Part shown: piece by piece, positions 1-8,389 of the stretch
How positions within the stretch are numbered: position 1 is the first letter of the stretch
How the letters are laid out: the number at the start of each line of letters is the position of its first letter
Assembly (NCBI GenBank): GCA_903951595.1
Contig: CAJBCQ010000086.1
Coordinates: 1 to 35,872 of the forward strand
Source of the DNA: an uncultured Hyphomicrobiales bacterium
Lineage (GTDB): Bacteria; Pseudomonadota; Alphaproteobacteria; Rhizobiales; Aestuariivirgaceae
DNA length: 35,872 bases
Direction: 5' to 3'
The notes under the pieces: model-generated
Told to the model about the DNA's origin: nothing
Seen by the model: only the letters and a program-made list of their open reading frames with translations
Database searches by the model: none
Translations under genes and position numbers: made by a program

Positions 1-1
1 T

Positions 2-964
2 GCAGGCTATGTTGAGCGCGGCGGTGCCGTGCTTGTCGCATCCGGCCCTGATTATGCTTCCCCGTTTGGCCTCTACGACACGCCTCTGGGCAGCGTTTTG
101 CCCGCCCGTCCCACCGGTGCGGTGACCGAACAAGCCTTCAAACCGGAAATCACCCAGATCGGCCGCCGCCACCCCGTCACCCATCTATTGCCCGGATCCG
201 AAACCACCCCACCAAGCTGGGGCCGTTGGTTCCGCGTGGCCGATGTCGCAAGCGATACCGAGGGTGAAACGGTAATGTCAGCTGCGGCAGCGCGGCCTTT
301 GCTGTTGCTGTCGCGCAAAGGGGAAGGGCGCGTGGCGCTGATGCTTTCGGATCACGTTTGGCTGTGGGCGCGCGGCTTTGAAGGCGGCGGCCCACAAGCT
401 GAATTGCTGCGCCGTCTGGCGCATTGGCTGATGAAGGAACCAGAGCTGGAGGAAGAAGCCCTCATCGCCACGCAGGAAGGTGCCAACCTGCTCATCACAC
501 GCCGCACGCTGGCGGCATCGGCAAATGCCGTCACCCTCACTTCACCTTCGGGCAAAGCCGAAAAGCTGAACTTGAGCGAAACCGAACCGGGCCGCTGGAT
601 GGCGCGCATTGCCGCTTCCGAACCCGGCATCTGGCGGCTCACCGATGGCAAGCTTTCCAGCCTTGCCGCTGTCGGCAATATCGACAGCCGCGAAATGCGC
701 GAAATCGCAGGCACGGACGAAAAGCTCAAACCCGTGGTCAAAGCAACCGGCGGCAGCATCATCTGGCTTTCCGAAACGGATGTGCCACGGTTGGAAAAAA
801 CCGCCAAAGGCCGCCGCATGGCTGGCAATGGTTGGCTCGGCTTGCAATCGAATGAAGCCTATCGCCTCACCGCCATTCGTGAATGGCCCCTGCTGGCAGG
901 CTTTGCAGGGCTTGGCCTGCTGCTCGGCCTTGCCAGCCTCATCTGGCGGCGCGAAGGCCGCTAA
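2..964 (+). CDS. C-terminal part of a membrane-anchored conserved protein (glutamine-amidotransferase-like/VWA-type large membrane protein), truncated by window start
   Basis: Frame open from base 2 to TAA at 962-964; C-terminal hydrophobic helix (PLLAGFAGLGLLLGLASLIWRR); GPDYASPFGLYDTPLGSVLP and VALMLSDHVWLWARGF resemble the large alphaproteobacterial membrane proteins of this type. Confidence 0.6.
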   Translation, partial: AGYVERGGAVLVASGPDYASPFGLYDTPLGSVLPARPTGAVTEQAFKPEITQIGRRHPVTHLLPGSETTPPSWGRWFRVADVASDTEGETVMSAAAARPLLLLSRKGEGRVALMLSDHVWLWARGFEGGGPQAELLRRLAHWLMKEPELEEEALIATQEGANLLITRRTLAASANAVTLTSPSGKAEKLNLSETEPGRWMARIAASEPGIWRLTDGKLSSLAAVGNIDSREMREIAGTDEKLKPVVKATGGSIIWLSETDVPRLEKTAKGRRMAGNGWLGLQSNEAYRLTAIREWPLLAGFAGLGLLLGLASLIWRREGR

Positions 965-1473
965 ATCACCCGATGCGGCGGCAGGATGAGCCCTTGGGCA
1001 TGAGCCAGCGTTCCGGGCTTTAATTCCAGCGCCAACAAGCGGCGCAGATCAACCGGCCCCGGCATCATCATCTGGCCTTCCGGCACCGGTTGAAAACCCA
1101 CCCGCGCATAATAGGGCGCATCACCCACAAGGATCACAAGCCCATGCCCCAGCACGCGGGCAGCAGCAAGCCCGTGCTTCATCAGCGCCAACCCGATCCC
1201 TTGGTTTTGATGCCCCGGATGCACCGCAAGCGGCCCCAACAGCAAGGCCGCAACCCGGTCACCGCCGATGCGTAAATGCCAAAAGCTGATAGCCCCCACC
1301 AGCACACCCGCCGCATCGCGCGCCACAAAGGATAAGCCCTCCGCGGCTTCTTCGCGCTCGCGCAGACGGTAAGAAGTTTTCACCCGCCGCCCGATGCCAA
1401 AGCTCGCATCCAGCATGGCTTCAATGGCAGCCGCATCACCCGGCTTCTGGGGTTCGATAACAAAGGAGGTCAT
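961..1473 (-). CDS. GNAT family N-acetyltransferase (YhbS-like)
   Basis: 170 aa; motif A-like region LLLGPLAVHPGHQNQGIGLALMKHGL followed by VILVGDAPYYARVGFQPVP. Confidence 0.88.
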   Translation of the reverse strand: MTSFVIEPQKPGDAAAIEAMLDASFGIGRRVKTSYRLREREEAAEGLSFVARDAAGVLVGAISFWHLRIGGDRVAALLLGPLAVHPGHQNQGIGLALMKHGLAAARVLGHGLVILVGDAPYYARVGFQPVPEGQMMMPGPVDLRRLLALELKPGTLAHAQGLILPPHRVI

Positions 1474-1801
1474 GATCGTTTCACTTCACGAGAGGGACGC
1501 ATGGCCCGCCCGCAAAAACACGAACGGCCGCTCAGCCTGCCAAAACGGCAGAAACCCGGGCTCGTCGTCGCGAGATTATGGTGCAGATAGCGATCATGGC
1601 TTGAGCCATTACAACAACACCCAGCCGGATACAAGACTTGCGCCCCAGCAATCATCATCTTAAAGTTGTGATTGTGGCAGGCATATCCGGAAAATTGACC
1701 ATGCACATTGCAAAGGGATTGACGCGCCGATCCATTTTGCCCATCTTGTGCAAAGTTGCTCCCCGCCGGACATGCCGCAAGGCCCCGGCGGGGTTATTTT
1801 T

Positions 1802-2518
1802 ATGAGCCTGCCCCCAGCCGAGCCCCGGGCTGTTGCTTTCATCGACGGTCAAAACCTTTTCCGCCACGCCAAAGATGCTTTCGGCCACCACCATCCGAAT
1901 TTCGACCCCGTCAAACTGTTCAACGCCATTTGCGCTCAACAAAACTGGAAGCCGCTTGGCATCCGATTTTACACGGGCACGCCCAGCGAGGCGGAAGATC
2001 CCAAATGGCATGCCTATTGGTCCAACCGCCTTTTGGCGATGCGCCGCGCCGGCATTTGCGTCACCACTCGCTTGCTCAAATATAGAAAACAGGAAGTTCT
2101 GCTGCCTGATGGTTCCAAGCAGATTGTGACCGCCGCGCAGGAAAAAGGAATTGACGTAAGACTGGCACTGGATGTGGTGCGCCTTGCCATCGAGAAACAA
2201 TATGATGTCGCTGTGCTTTTCAGCCAGGATCAGGACTTGGCCGAAGTCGTCACAGACGTAAAGCAAATCGCCAAACTCCAGGCGCGCTGGATCAAGATTG
2301 CCTGCGCTTATCCGGTGGCAAACCAACCGGCGGTCAGCCGAGGGATCAACAATACGGACTGGCTACCCATGGGTCAGGCTTTCTATAACGCTTGCTTGGA
2401 TTTGCGAGATTATCGCCCCAAAAAAATCCGCACATGGCCTTTGCACAGGCTCCTCCAAATGTTCCATCAACTGCCCGCAAGGCGAGTCTCCAGACCCGTT
2501 CGGCAGTTGCCAGCCTGA
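1802..2518 (+). CDS. NYN (LabA/DUF88-like) domain protein, predicted RNase
   Basis: AVAFIDGQNLFRHAKDAF, KGIDVRLALDVVRLA and DVAVLFSQDQDLAEVV acidic motifs of NYN domains; ATG at 1802 chosen over the upstream in-frame start at 1748. Confidence 0.82.
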   Translation: MSLPPAEPRAVAFIDGQNLFRHAKDAFGHHHPNFDPVKLFNAICAQQNWKPLGIRFYTGTPSEAEDPKWHAYWSNRLLAMRRAGICVTTRLLKYRKQEVLLPDGSKQIVTAAQEKGIDVRLALDVVRLAIEKQYDVAVLFSQDQDLAEVVTDVKQIAKLQARWIKIACAYPVANQPAVSRGINNTDWLPMGQAFYNACLDLRDYRPKKIRTWPLHRLLQMFHQLPARRVSRPVRQLPA

Positions 2519-2592
2519 TGCACTGGCGCGTTGATCTCTTGACTTTATTCCCATAATACTCTAGGAACAAAATCACTTACCCGAAGGGGGAG

Positions 2593-2608
2593 GCGGTTGC
2601 GCAACCGC
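2593..2608. repeat. 16-bp perfect palindrome GCGGTTGCGCAACCGC inside a G-rich intergenic segment
   Basis: Read directly; embedded in gggggaggcggttgcgcaaccgcaggccgcgagggtgaggggca, which resembles dispersed GGTGAGGGG-type intergenic repeats. Confidence 0.6.
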
Positions 2609-2748
2609 AGGCCGCGAGGGTGAGGGGCAGTTTTCCAATCGATTGCCCGCGGAGCGTTCCAAAGCTCAAAAGACACATAGAGAAACGACCCGGAAGGCTC
2701 CGCTCTCCCCCGACTTATCCCGAAACCGGACCCACCGGACGATCTCGC

Positions 2749-3219
2749 TTACCAATTTTCTGAAATCACCGCGCCATCGAACACTTCCGCAACACGCCGC
2801 CGCGTTCCGCCCGTCACATCTTCCGGCAATTCGCGCACAGCAAAAAACCGCGCCTCGGCGATCTCCATATTCGGGTGAAAATCCCCAATCTCAAATTCCC
2901 GCGTCACCAGAAAGGCCAAATGGTCACCGCGCATCTGGCGATCATTATTGTAGAAGCCGAAAAGCTCCGGCCGACCCGCCATCGCCACGGCGGCCTCCTC
3001 CAAAAGCTCCCGCGCCCCTGCCTGCCAAATCGTCTCGCCCCGCTCCACACCACCCCCGGGGAACAGCCAGCCCGGCGAATAGCTATGGCGGATGAGCAGC
3101 ACGCGATCCTGCCCATCCACCGCCATCACCCGCACCCCCAAGGTCATGCCGCGCCGCAGCCGGTGCAGCGGATGGATGATAAGTTTGGAAGCAATGGCAA
3201 ACAGAGGCTTGGCGATCAT
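2749..3219 (-). CDS. NUDIX hydrolase
   Basis: Nudix box GGGVERGETIWQAGARELLEEAAV; start set to ATG at 3219 (MIAKPLFAIASK), since the longer ORF runs into the divergent gene at 3246. Confidence 0.9.
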   Translation of the reverse strand: MIAKPLFAIASKLIIHPLHRLRRGMTLGVRVMAVDGQDRVLLIRHSYSPGWLFPGGGVERGETIWQAGARELLEEAAVAMAGRPELFGFYNNDRQMRGDHLAFLVTREFEIGDFHPNMEIAEARFFAVRELPEDVTGGTRRRVAEVFDGAVISENW

Positions 3220-3245
3220 GGCCCGACAAACTAGCATCTCACCCC

Positions 3246-4154
3246 ATGATGTACAGCACACCCGCAACACCTTTGAGCGAACGCGATTTCCACGACCGCA
3301 TCTATCGCGGTGAAATCCTGCGTTTTGATGCCATTCCAGCCATGCTGGAACTGGCGCAATTCGCGCAAAAATTCCTCGCCCAAGCCTTCCACCCGCACCC
3401 GCCGCCGCAAATCCACCGGCATCTCTCGCATGAGGAGCAGATCCCGCGATTCGCACAATTGCAGAAGCAATTCTGGAAGCAGGACGAAGTGAGCCACCTC
3501 TGGCAAGAAATTTTCCGCACCATCGGCCTCGACCCACAAGGCCTCACCCGCGATCATTTGCATTTGCGCTTCCAGCCGCATCAGGACAAAAACACCGAAT
3601 ATTCCCGCGCCCGCACCACCTCCACACTGGCCTTCCACCGCGACACTTGGGGTTCCAATCTTTATGCACAGGTGAATTGGTGGGCACCCATATTCCCCAT
3701 TTCCCAAGGCCGCACGGTGGCCATGTATCCAGCCCTATGGAACCGCGCGGTTGCCAACACTTCCGCGCAATATGATCTGGCAAAAATCCTCGAACGCTCG
3801 CGCGCACAAGGCCGCAATGCGGTGAGTGCGGATGAGGCCATTCCGCATCTGACCGAAACCCTCGACCCCGAACTTGCCATTCCCGTTGTCATCGAGCCTG
3901 GAAGCCTCATCGCCTTTTCCGGCGCCCATGCCCATGCCGGGGTTCCCAATGCAACGGGCCTTACCCGCCTGTCGCTCGAAACCCGCACACTCAGCGTGGA
4001 TGATTTCCGGCAAAACCGGGGTGCCCCCAATATGGACGGCCACGCCCCATGGGCGGCTCCGGGCTGGTTCCGGCACATGGTCACAGGCGAAAAATTGAGC
4101 GATTTACTGGGCATGGAGCATATTATCCCCTACCCATTTCCCACCCGCCCCTGA
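3246..4154 (+). CDS. Predicted Fe(II)/2-oxoglutarate (phytanoyl-CoA dioxygenase-like) oxygenase
   Basis: HxD-type motif FHRDTW plus distal HAHAGVPNATGLTRLSLETRTL (His...Arg) spaced as in 2OG oxygenases; 302 aa. Confidence 0.6.
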   Translation: MMYSTPATPLSERDFHDRIYRGEILRFDAIPAMLELAQFAQKFLAQAFHPHPPPQIHRHLSHEEQIPRFAQLQKQFWKQDEVSHLWQEIFRTIGLDPQGLTRDHLHLRFQPHQDKNTEYSRARTTSTLAFHRDTWGSNLYAQVNWWAPIFPISQGRTVAMYPALWNRAVANTSAQYDLAKILERSRAQGRNAVSADEAIPHLTETLDPELAIPVVIEPGSLIAFSGAHAHAGVPNATGLTRLSLETRTLSVDDFRQNRGAPNMDGHAPWAAPGWFRHMVTGEKLSDLLGMEHIIPYPFPTRP

Positions 4155-4226
4155 GCCATCATTGCGCTTGGGCGCGGGAATGCGTATTGGCAAGAAAACC
4201 CAACTGCGGAAAGCCCCCGACCTGCC

Positions 4227-5939
4227 ATGATCAACGCCTTCCGGATATTCTTCGGTGCCGAACGCGGTAAGTCAGTCATCCTGCTCATCTGCCTTGTGCT
4301 GGCCAGCTTTGCCGAAGCCTTGAGCTTTGGTGCGCTGGTGCCGGCGCTGGGGCTGGTTGGCGGCCAAACGGGGGCTGGCAGCAACCGCATCAATGATGCC
4401 CTTACCACTGCTTTCGGCTGGGTTGGGCTTACCCCGACCATCGGCACGCTGATGCTGCTGATCACAGGCTCACTCATCATAAAATCCGTGCTGATGTTCT
4501 TCTCGCTCGGCTATGCGTCCTATGCCAAAACCCGCATCACCACCCAGCTGCGCCGCGAGTTGATCACAACATTGTTGGATGCCCGCTGGAGCTATTTCAC
4601 AGGCCAGCATTCCGGCCGCATCGCCAATGCCATCAGCGTGGATACCGCCAATGCCGGTGAAGCCTTCCTGAATGCCGCCCGCTTTTTCGCCTTCGCGCTG
4701 CAATCGATTGCCTATATCGGCTTGGCCTTCCTCATCTCACCAATCGTCACCGCCTTGGCATTGGCCGCTGGCCTTCTGGTGGTTGTGGGCCTGAACGTGT
4801 TCCTGACTGTTTCGCAAAAAGCCGGCAGCAAACAGGTGCGCCGCACGTCGGATCTTGTGACCTTCCTTGTCGATACGATCAGCAATCTGAAGCCGCTCAA
4901 AACCATGAGCCGCCAAAAAAGCTTTGAGCACTTGCTCACCGCCAAGGTGAAGCAACTACGCCGGTCCATTCTCACCCGCGAGCTTTCCCGTCAGGGCCTC
5001 ATCAACACCCAGGAAATCCTCACCGCCTGTGTCTTTGGTGCAGGCCTTTATGTCGCCGCTGTTTATTGGAAAGTGCCACTAGCCGAACTCGTCGTGGTCG
5101 GCATTCTCGTCTTTCGCATCGTCTCAGCCCTCACGCGCACGCAAAACAACCTGCAAAGCGCCTTGGAACTGGAAACCGCCTATTGGCGCACCCGCGAACT
5201 GATCAAGGATGCCAAAGCCGCCGCTGAACCTGATACTGGCAAAAAAGCCGCCACGCTGAAAAAGGGCTGCCGCTTCGAGCATGTCAATTTTGCCCATGAC
5301 AAAACGCCGATCCTGAAGGATGTGACCTTCGATATCCCCGCAGGTGGCATTACTGTTCTGCAAGGCCCATCGGGTGCAGGCAAAACCACCATCATCGACA
5401 TGCTCACCGGCCTCAACCGTCCCGCTTCCGGCCGCGTGCTGGTGGATGGCGTGCCACTTTCAGAAATCTCCAATCGCAAATGGCGCAGCCTCATCGGCTA
5501 TGTGCCGCAGGAACTGAACCTGCTGCACGGCACCATTTTCGAAAATATCAGCTTGGGCGACCCGCGCGTGACAGAGGCCGATGCTTGGGAAGCCTTACGC
5601 TTGGCAGGTGCCGACTCGTTCGCGCGCGACCTTCCCCACGGGCTTTCAACCGATGTGGGCGAAATGGGTGCCAAGCTCTCCGGCGGCCAGCGTCAGCGCA
5701 TCTCCTTGGCCCGCGCCCTTGCCGTCAAGCCACAGCTTCTGGTTTTCGATGAAGTGACCAGCGCCCTCGACCCAGAAACCGAAGCCGAAATCGTTGCGCG
5801 CATCGCAAAGCTCAAAGGCAAATACACCATCATCGCCATCACCCACCGCCCGGCATGGACGACCATTGCCACCAAGGCCTATAAGGTGAAGGCAGGCGTT
5901 GTGACGCCCATGGCCAAGCCACGCAAGACGCGCGCGTGA
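4227..5939 (+). CDS. ABC exporter, fused permease/ATPase (MsbA-like lipid/multidrug type)
   Basis: N-terminal TM domain; Walker A GPSGAGKTT, signature LSGGQRQRISLARAL, Walker B LLVFDEVTSALD. Confidence 0.92.
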   Translation: MINAFRIFFGAERGKSVILLICLVLASFAEALSFGALVPALGLVGGQTGAGSNRINDALTTAFGWVGLTPTIGTLMLLITGSLIIKSVLMFFSLGYASYAKTRITTQLRRELITTLLDARWSYFTGQHSGRIANAISVDTANAGEAFLNAARFFAFALQSIAYIGLAFLISPIVTALALAAGLLVVVGLNVFLTVSQKAGSKQVRRTSDLVTFLVDTISNLKPLKTMSRQKSFEHLLTAKVKQLRRSILTRELSRQGLINTQEILTACVFGAGLYVAAVYWKVPLAELVVVGILVFRIVSALTRTQNNLQSALELETAYWRTRELIKDAKAAAEPDTGKKAATLKKGCRFEHVNFAHDKTPILKDVTFDIPAGGITVLQGPSGAGKTTIIDMLTGLNRPASGRVLVDGVPLSEISNRKWRSLIGYVPQELNLLHGTIFENISLGDPRVTEADAWEALRLAGADSFARDLPHGLSTDVGEMGAKLSGGQRQRISLARALAVKPQLLVFDEVTSALDPETEAEIVARIAKLKGKYTIIAITHRPAWTTIATKAYKVKAGVVTPMAKPRKTRA

Positions 5940-5950
5940 TGGGGAATTAA

Positions 5951-7084
5951 ATGCCAGACATCACCATAAGGCCCGTGAAAACGCCGCGCGACCGCAAAGC
6001 CTTTCTCGACCTGCCCTTCCGCCTTTACAAGAACGACCCCAACTGGGTGCCACCGCTTTATCTGGAGCGCGAGGATCACCTCACGCGCAATCCTTACTTC
6101 CAGCATGCCGAAGCCCAGCTTTTTCTGGCCGAGCGCGCTGGTGAAGTCATAGGCCGCATCTCCGCCCAAATCGACCAGCTGCATCTGCAACGCTATAACG
6201 ACGCCACCGGCCAATTCGGCTTCCTGGAAGCGCAAGATGATCCGGCCATTTTCGAAGCCCTGTTCACCGCTGCCGAAAGCTGGCTGAAGGCGCGCGGCAT
6301 GCAGCGCATGGAAGGGCCTTTCAGTTTTTCCATCAATGAGGAAACAGGCCTTCTGATTGATGGTTTCGACAAGCCGCCTTACATCATGATGGGCCATGCC
6401 AAGCCTTCCTATGACGCCCGCGTGCAGGCGCAAGGCTTGGTGAAGGCCAAGGATGTGATCGCTTATGAATATGATCTGAACATCCCCATGCCCCGCGCCA
6501 TGACGCGCATGATCGAAAAGAATAAGGCCTCGGGCAAATTGAAGCTCCGCCCCATGTCAAAAAAGCACCTCGCGCGCGATCTCGACATCATCATCAGCAT
6601 CTTCAACGATGCCTGGTCAGAAAATTGGAACTTCGTGCCGATGACGCAAGCTGAAGTGAAAGCACTGGGCCAGGTGCTGAAACTGCTCGTCACCGAAGGC
6701 CATATCGCCATTGCTGAATATGAAGGCGAGCCTGCGGCCATGATTGTCACACTGCCAGACATCAATGGCTGGATTCACGATCTGGGCGGAAAGCTATTAC
6801 CCTTCAACTGGGCCAAGTTTCTCTGGCGAGTGATGTTCACACCCGAAAAAGGCTTCCGCGTGCCGCTAATGGGAGTTCGCAAAGCCCACCGCTCCACCGC
6901 CGCTGGTGCCATGCTGGCCTTTGCTGTTATTGATGCCGTGCATGAATATCACCGCAAGCGCGGCACGTTCATGAGCGAGCTTTCGTGGATTCTGGAAGAC
7001 AACATGCCCATGCGCCGCATCATTGAGGCCTTGGGCGGGGTTCCTTACAAAACCTATCGCATTTATGAAAAGGCCATCGCGTGA
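5951..7084 (+). CDS. bcerS: GNAT-fold protein, candidate bacterial ceramide synthase (often annotated as N-acetyltransferase / dATP pyrophosphohydrolase)
   Basis: 377 aa; RDRKAFLDLPFRLYKNDPNWVPPLYLERE N-terminus and MEGPFSFSINEETGLLIDGFDKPPYIMMGHAKPSY centre resemble this family; located in a sphingolipid cluster as in Caulobacter. Confidence 0.7.
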   Translation: MPDITIRPVKTPRDRKAFLDLPFRLYKNDPNWVPPLYLEREDHLTRNPYFQHAEAQLFLAERAGEVIGRISAQIDQLHLQRYNDATGQFGFLEAQDDPAIFEALFTAAESWLKARGMQRMEGPFSFSINEETGLLIDGFDKPPYIMMGHAKPSYDARVQAQGLVKAKDVIAYEYDLNIPMPRAMTRMIEKNKASGKLKLRPMSKKHLARDLDIIISIFNDAWSENWNFVPMTQAEVKALGQVLKLLVTEGHIAIAEYEGEPAAMIVTLPDINGWIHDLGGKLLPFNWAKFLWRVMFTPEKGFRVPLMGVRKAHRSTAAGAMLAFAVIDAVHEYHRKRGTFMSELSWILEDNMPMRRIIEALGGVPYKTYRIYEKAIA

Positions 7085-7851
7085 AGTGGGATGCGCTCAT
7101 CATGGCGGCAGGCCGCGGGCCGGATGACCCGATGGCGAAAGCCTATGGCGTTTCGCATAAGTGCCTTTTAGAAGTAGGCGGCATCCCGATGCTGGCGCGT
7201 GTGGTGGATGTGCTGTCGCGCCACAAATCCATCCGCCGCATTTTCATCTCCATCGAGGATGAAACGCTAATCAAAAAGGCACTCGGCCGCGATGCCGAAC
7301 ATGTGGAATTTATGCGCTCCGGCGACAGTGCTGCCGCTTCCGCTTTGCTGGCATTGGGATCGGGAAAACTCACCCATCCCATACTTCTCACCACCGCCGA
7401 CCACGCGCTTTTGACGCCAGAAATGGTGAGCAATTTTCTCGGTGCGTCGGAGGCTGTGAAAGCAGATTTGACGGTAGGCTTGGCGCGCGCGGAAACAATC
7501 CTCAAAGCCTACCCCAACGCCAAACGCACCTTCTTGAAATTCGGTCGCGACCGCGTATCGGGCTGCAATCTCTACGGCCTGAAAAACGCGAACACCGCCC
7601 GCGTGCTCGAATTCTGGCGCACCGTGGAGCAAGATCGCAAATCCCCCCTGAAACTCATGCGCGCCTTTGGGCCGCGCCTGCTATTGGCCTGGGCAACAGG
7701 CCTCACGAGCCTCAACGGCGCATTCCGTCTGGCATCAAAGCGGCTCGGTGTGACGGCTGTGCCCGTCCTGATGCGGCAGGCCAATGCGGCTGTGGATGTT
7801 GACAAGCCAGCGGACAAGGAACTGGTGGAACGCATTCTGGCGGTGAACTAA
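7081..7851 (+). CDS. NTP transferase (MobA/GlmU-N-like nucleotidyltransferase)
   Basis: ALIMAAGRGPDDPMAKAYGVSHKCLLEVGGIPMLARVVDVL nucleotidyltransferase motif; TTADHALLTPEM; overlaps the upstream gene by 4 nt. Confidence 0.85.
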   Translation: MKWDALIMAAGRGPDDPMAKAYGVSHKCLLEVGGIPMLARVVDVLSRHKSIRRIFISIEDETLIKKALGRDAEHVEFMRSGDSAAASALLALGSGKLTHPILLTTADHALLTPEMVSNFLGASEAVKADLTVGLARAETILKAYPNAKRTFLKFGRDRVSGCNLYGLKNANTARVLEFWRTVEQDRKSPLKLMRAFGPRLLLAWATGLTSLNGAFRLASKRLGVTAVPVLMRQANAAVDVDKPADKELVERILAVN

Positions 7852-7854
7852 GTC

Positions 7855-7919
7855 CGTCATCCCGGACGCCGCAAAGCGGCGAGCCGGGACAGGGCTTTCT
7901 AAACCTCGCCCGCAATCTC
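7855..7919. repeat. 65-bp direct repeat copy 1 (REP-like palindrome plus 3' end of the GIY-YIG gene)
   Basis: cgtcatcccggacgccgcaaagcggcgagccgggacagggctttctaaacctcgcccgcaatctc; 63/65 identical by eye to 8262..8326; internal hairpin TCCCGG...GCCGC-aaa-GCGGC...CCGGGA. Confidence 0.9.
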
Positions 7920-8195
7920 GGAAAACAAATCCCGCCAACGGGGATTCGACTTCTCAATCAAGGCAAACTTCCACTCCCGCAACCAGCGCTTAATCTGCTT
8001 TTCGCGCAAGATTGCAGAAGGCATTTCAGCATGCGGTTCATACCAGACCAGCAGCTTGATATCGCGATCAACCGTATACCCGGCCTTCAAATCCAACCGA
8101 TGCTCACTAACCCGCAGCACCAGATCGCTGGTGACGCCTACATACATTGAGCCACGGTAGCGATTTGCGAGAATGTAAACGCAAGGTAGCTTCAT
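7899..8195 (-). CDS. Small GIY-YIG nuclease family protein
   Basis: CVYILANRYRGSMYVGVTSDLVLRVSEHR...KLLVWYEPH...AILREKQIKRWLREWKFALIEKSNPRWRDLF, typical single-domain GIY-YIG; 98 aa from ATG at 8195. Confidence 0.92.
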   Translation of the reverse strand: MKLPCVYILANRYRGSMYVGVTSDLVLRVSEHRLDLKAGYTVDRDIKLLVWYEPHAEMPSAILREKQIKRWLREWKFALIEKSNPRWRDLFSEIAGEV

Positions 8196-8219
8196 GCTGG
8201 AAGTTTGAAAGAAGCCCTG

Positions 8220-8238
8220 TCCCGGGTCAAGCCCGGGA
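8220..8238. repeat. REP-like hairpin TCCCGGG-tcaag-CCCGGGA
   Basis: Read directly; wider unit aagccctgtcccgggtcaagcccgggatgacg is in inverted orientation relative to the unit at 7856..7898. Confidence 0.85.
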
Positions 8239-8261
8239 TGACGTAAAAATTGATCATTGAT

Positions 8262-8326
8262 CGTCATCCCGGACGCCGCGAAGCGGTGAGCCGGGACAGG
8301 GCTTTCTAAACCTCGCCCGCAATCTC
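8262..8326. repeat. 65-bp direct repeat copy 2 (includes a remnant of the GIY-YIG 3' end)
   Basis: cgtcatcccggacgccgcgaagcggtgagccgggacagggctttctaaacctcgcccgcaatctc; two substitutions relative to copy 1. Confidence 0.9.
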
Positions 8327-8389
8327 AGACACTTGAAAGCAGCCCGGATGACGCATGAATTGGTGGCAACGCAAAGCGATGAGGCTTCG

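Noticed and set aside
7855-8326. Possible CRISPR array because of repeats separated by unique sequence
   Set aside because: Only two long copies with a protein-coding gene between them; spacing and palindromic structure do not fit a CRISPR array.
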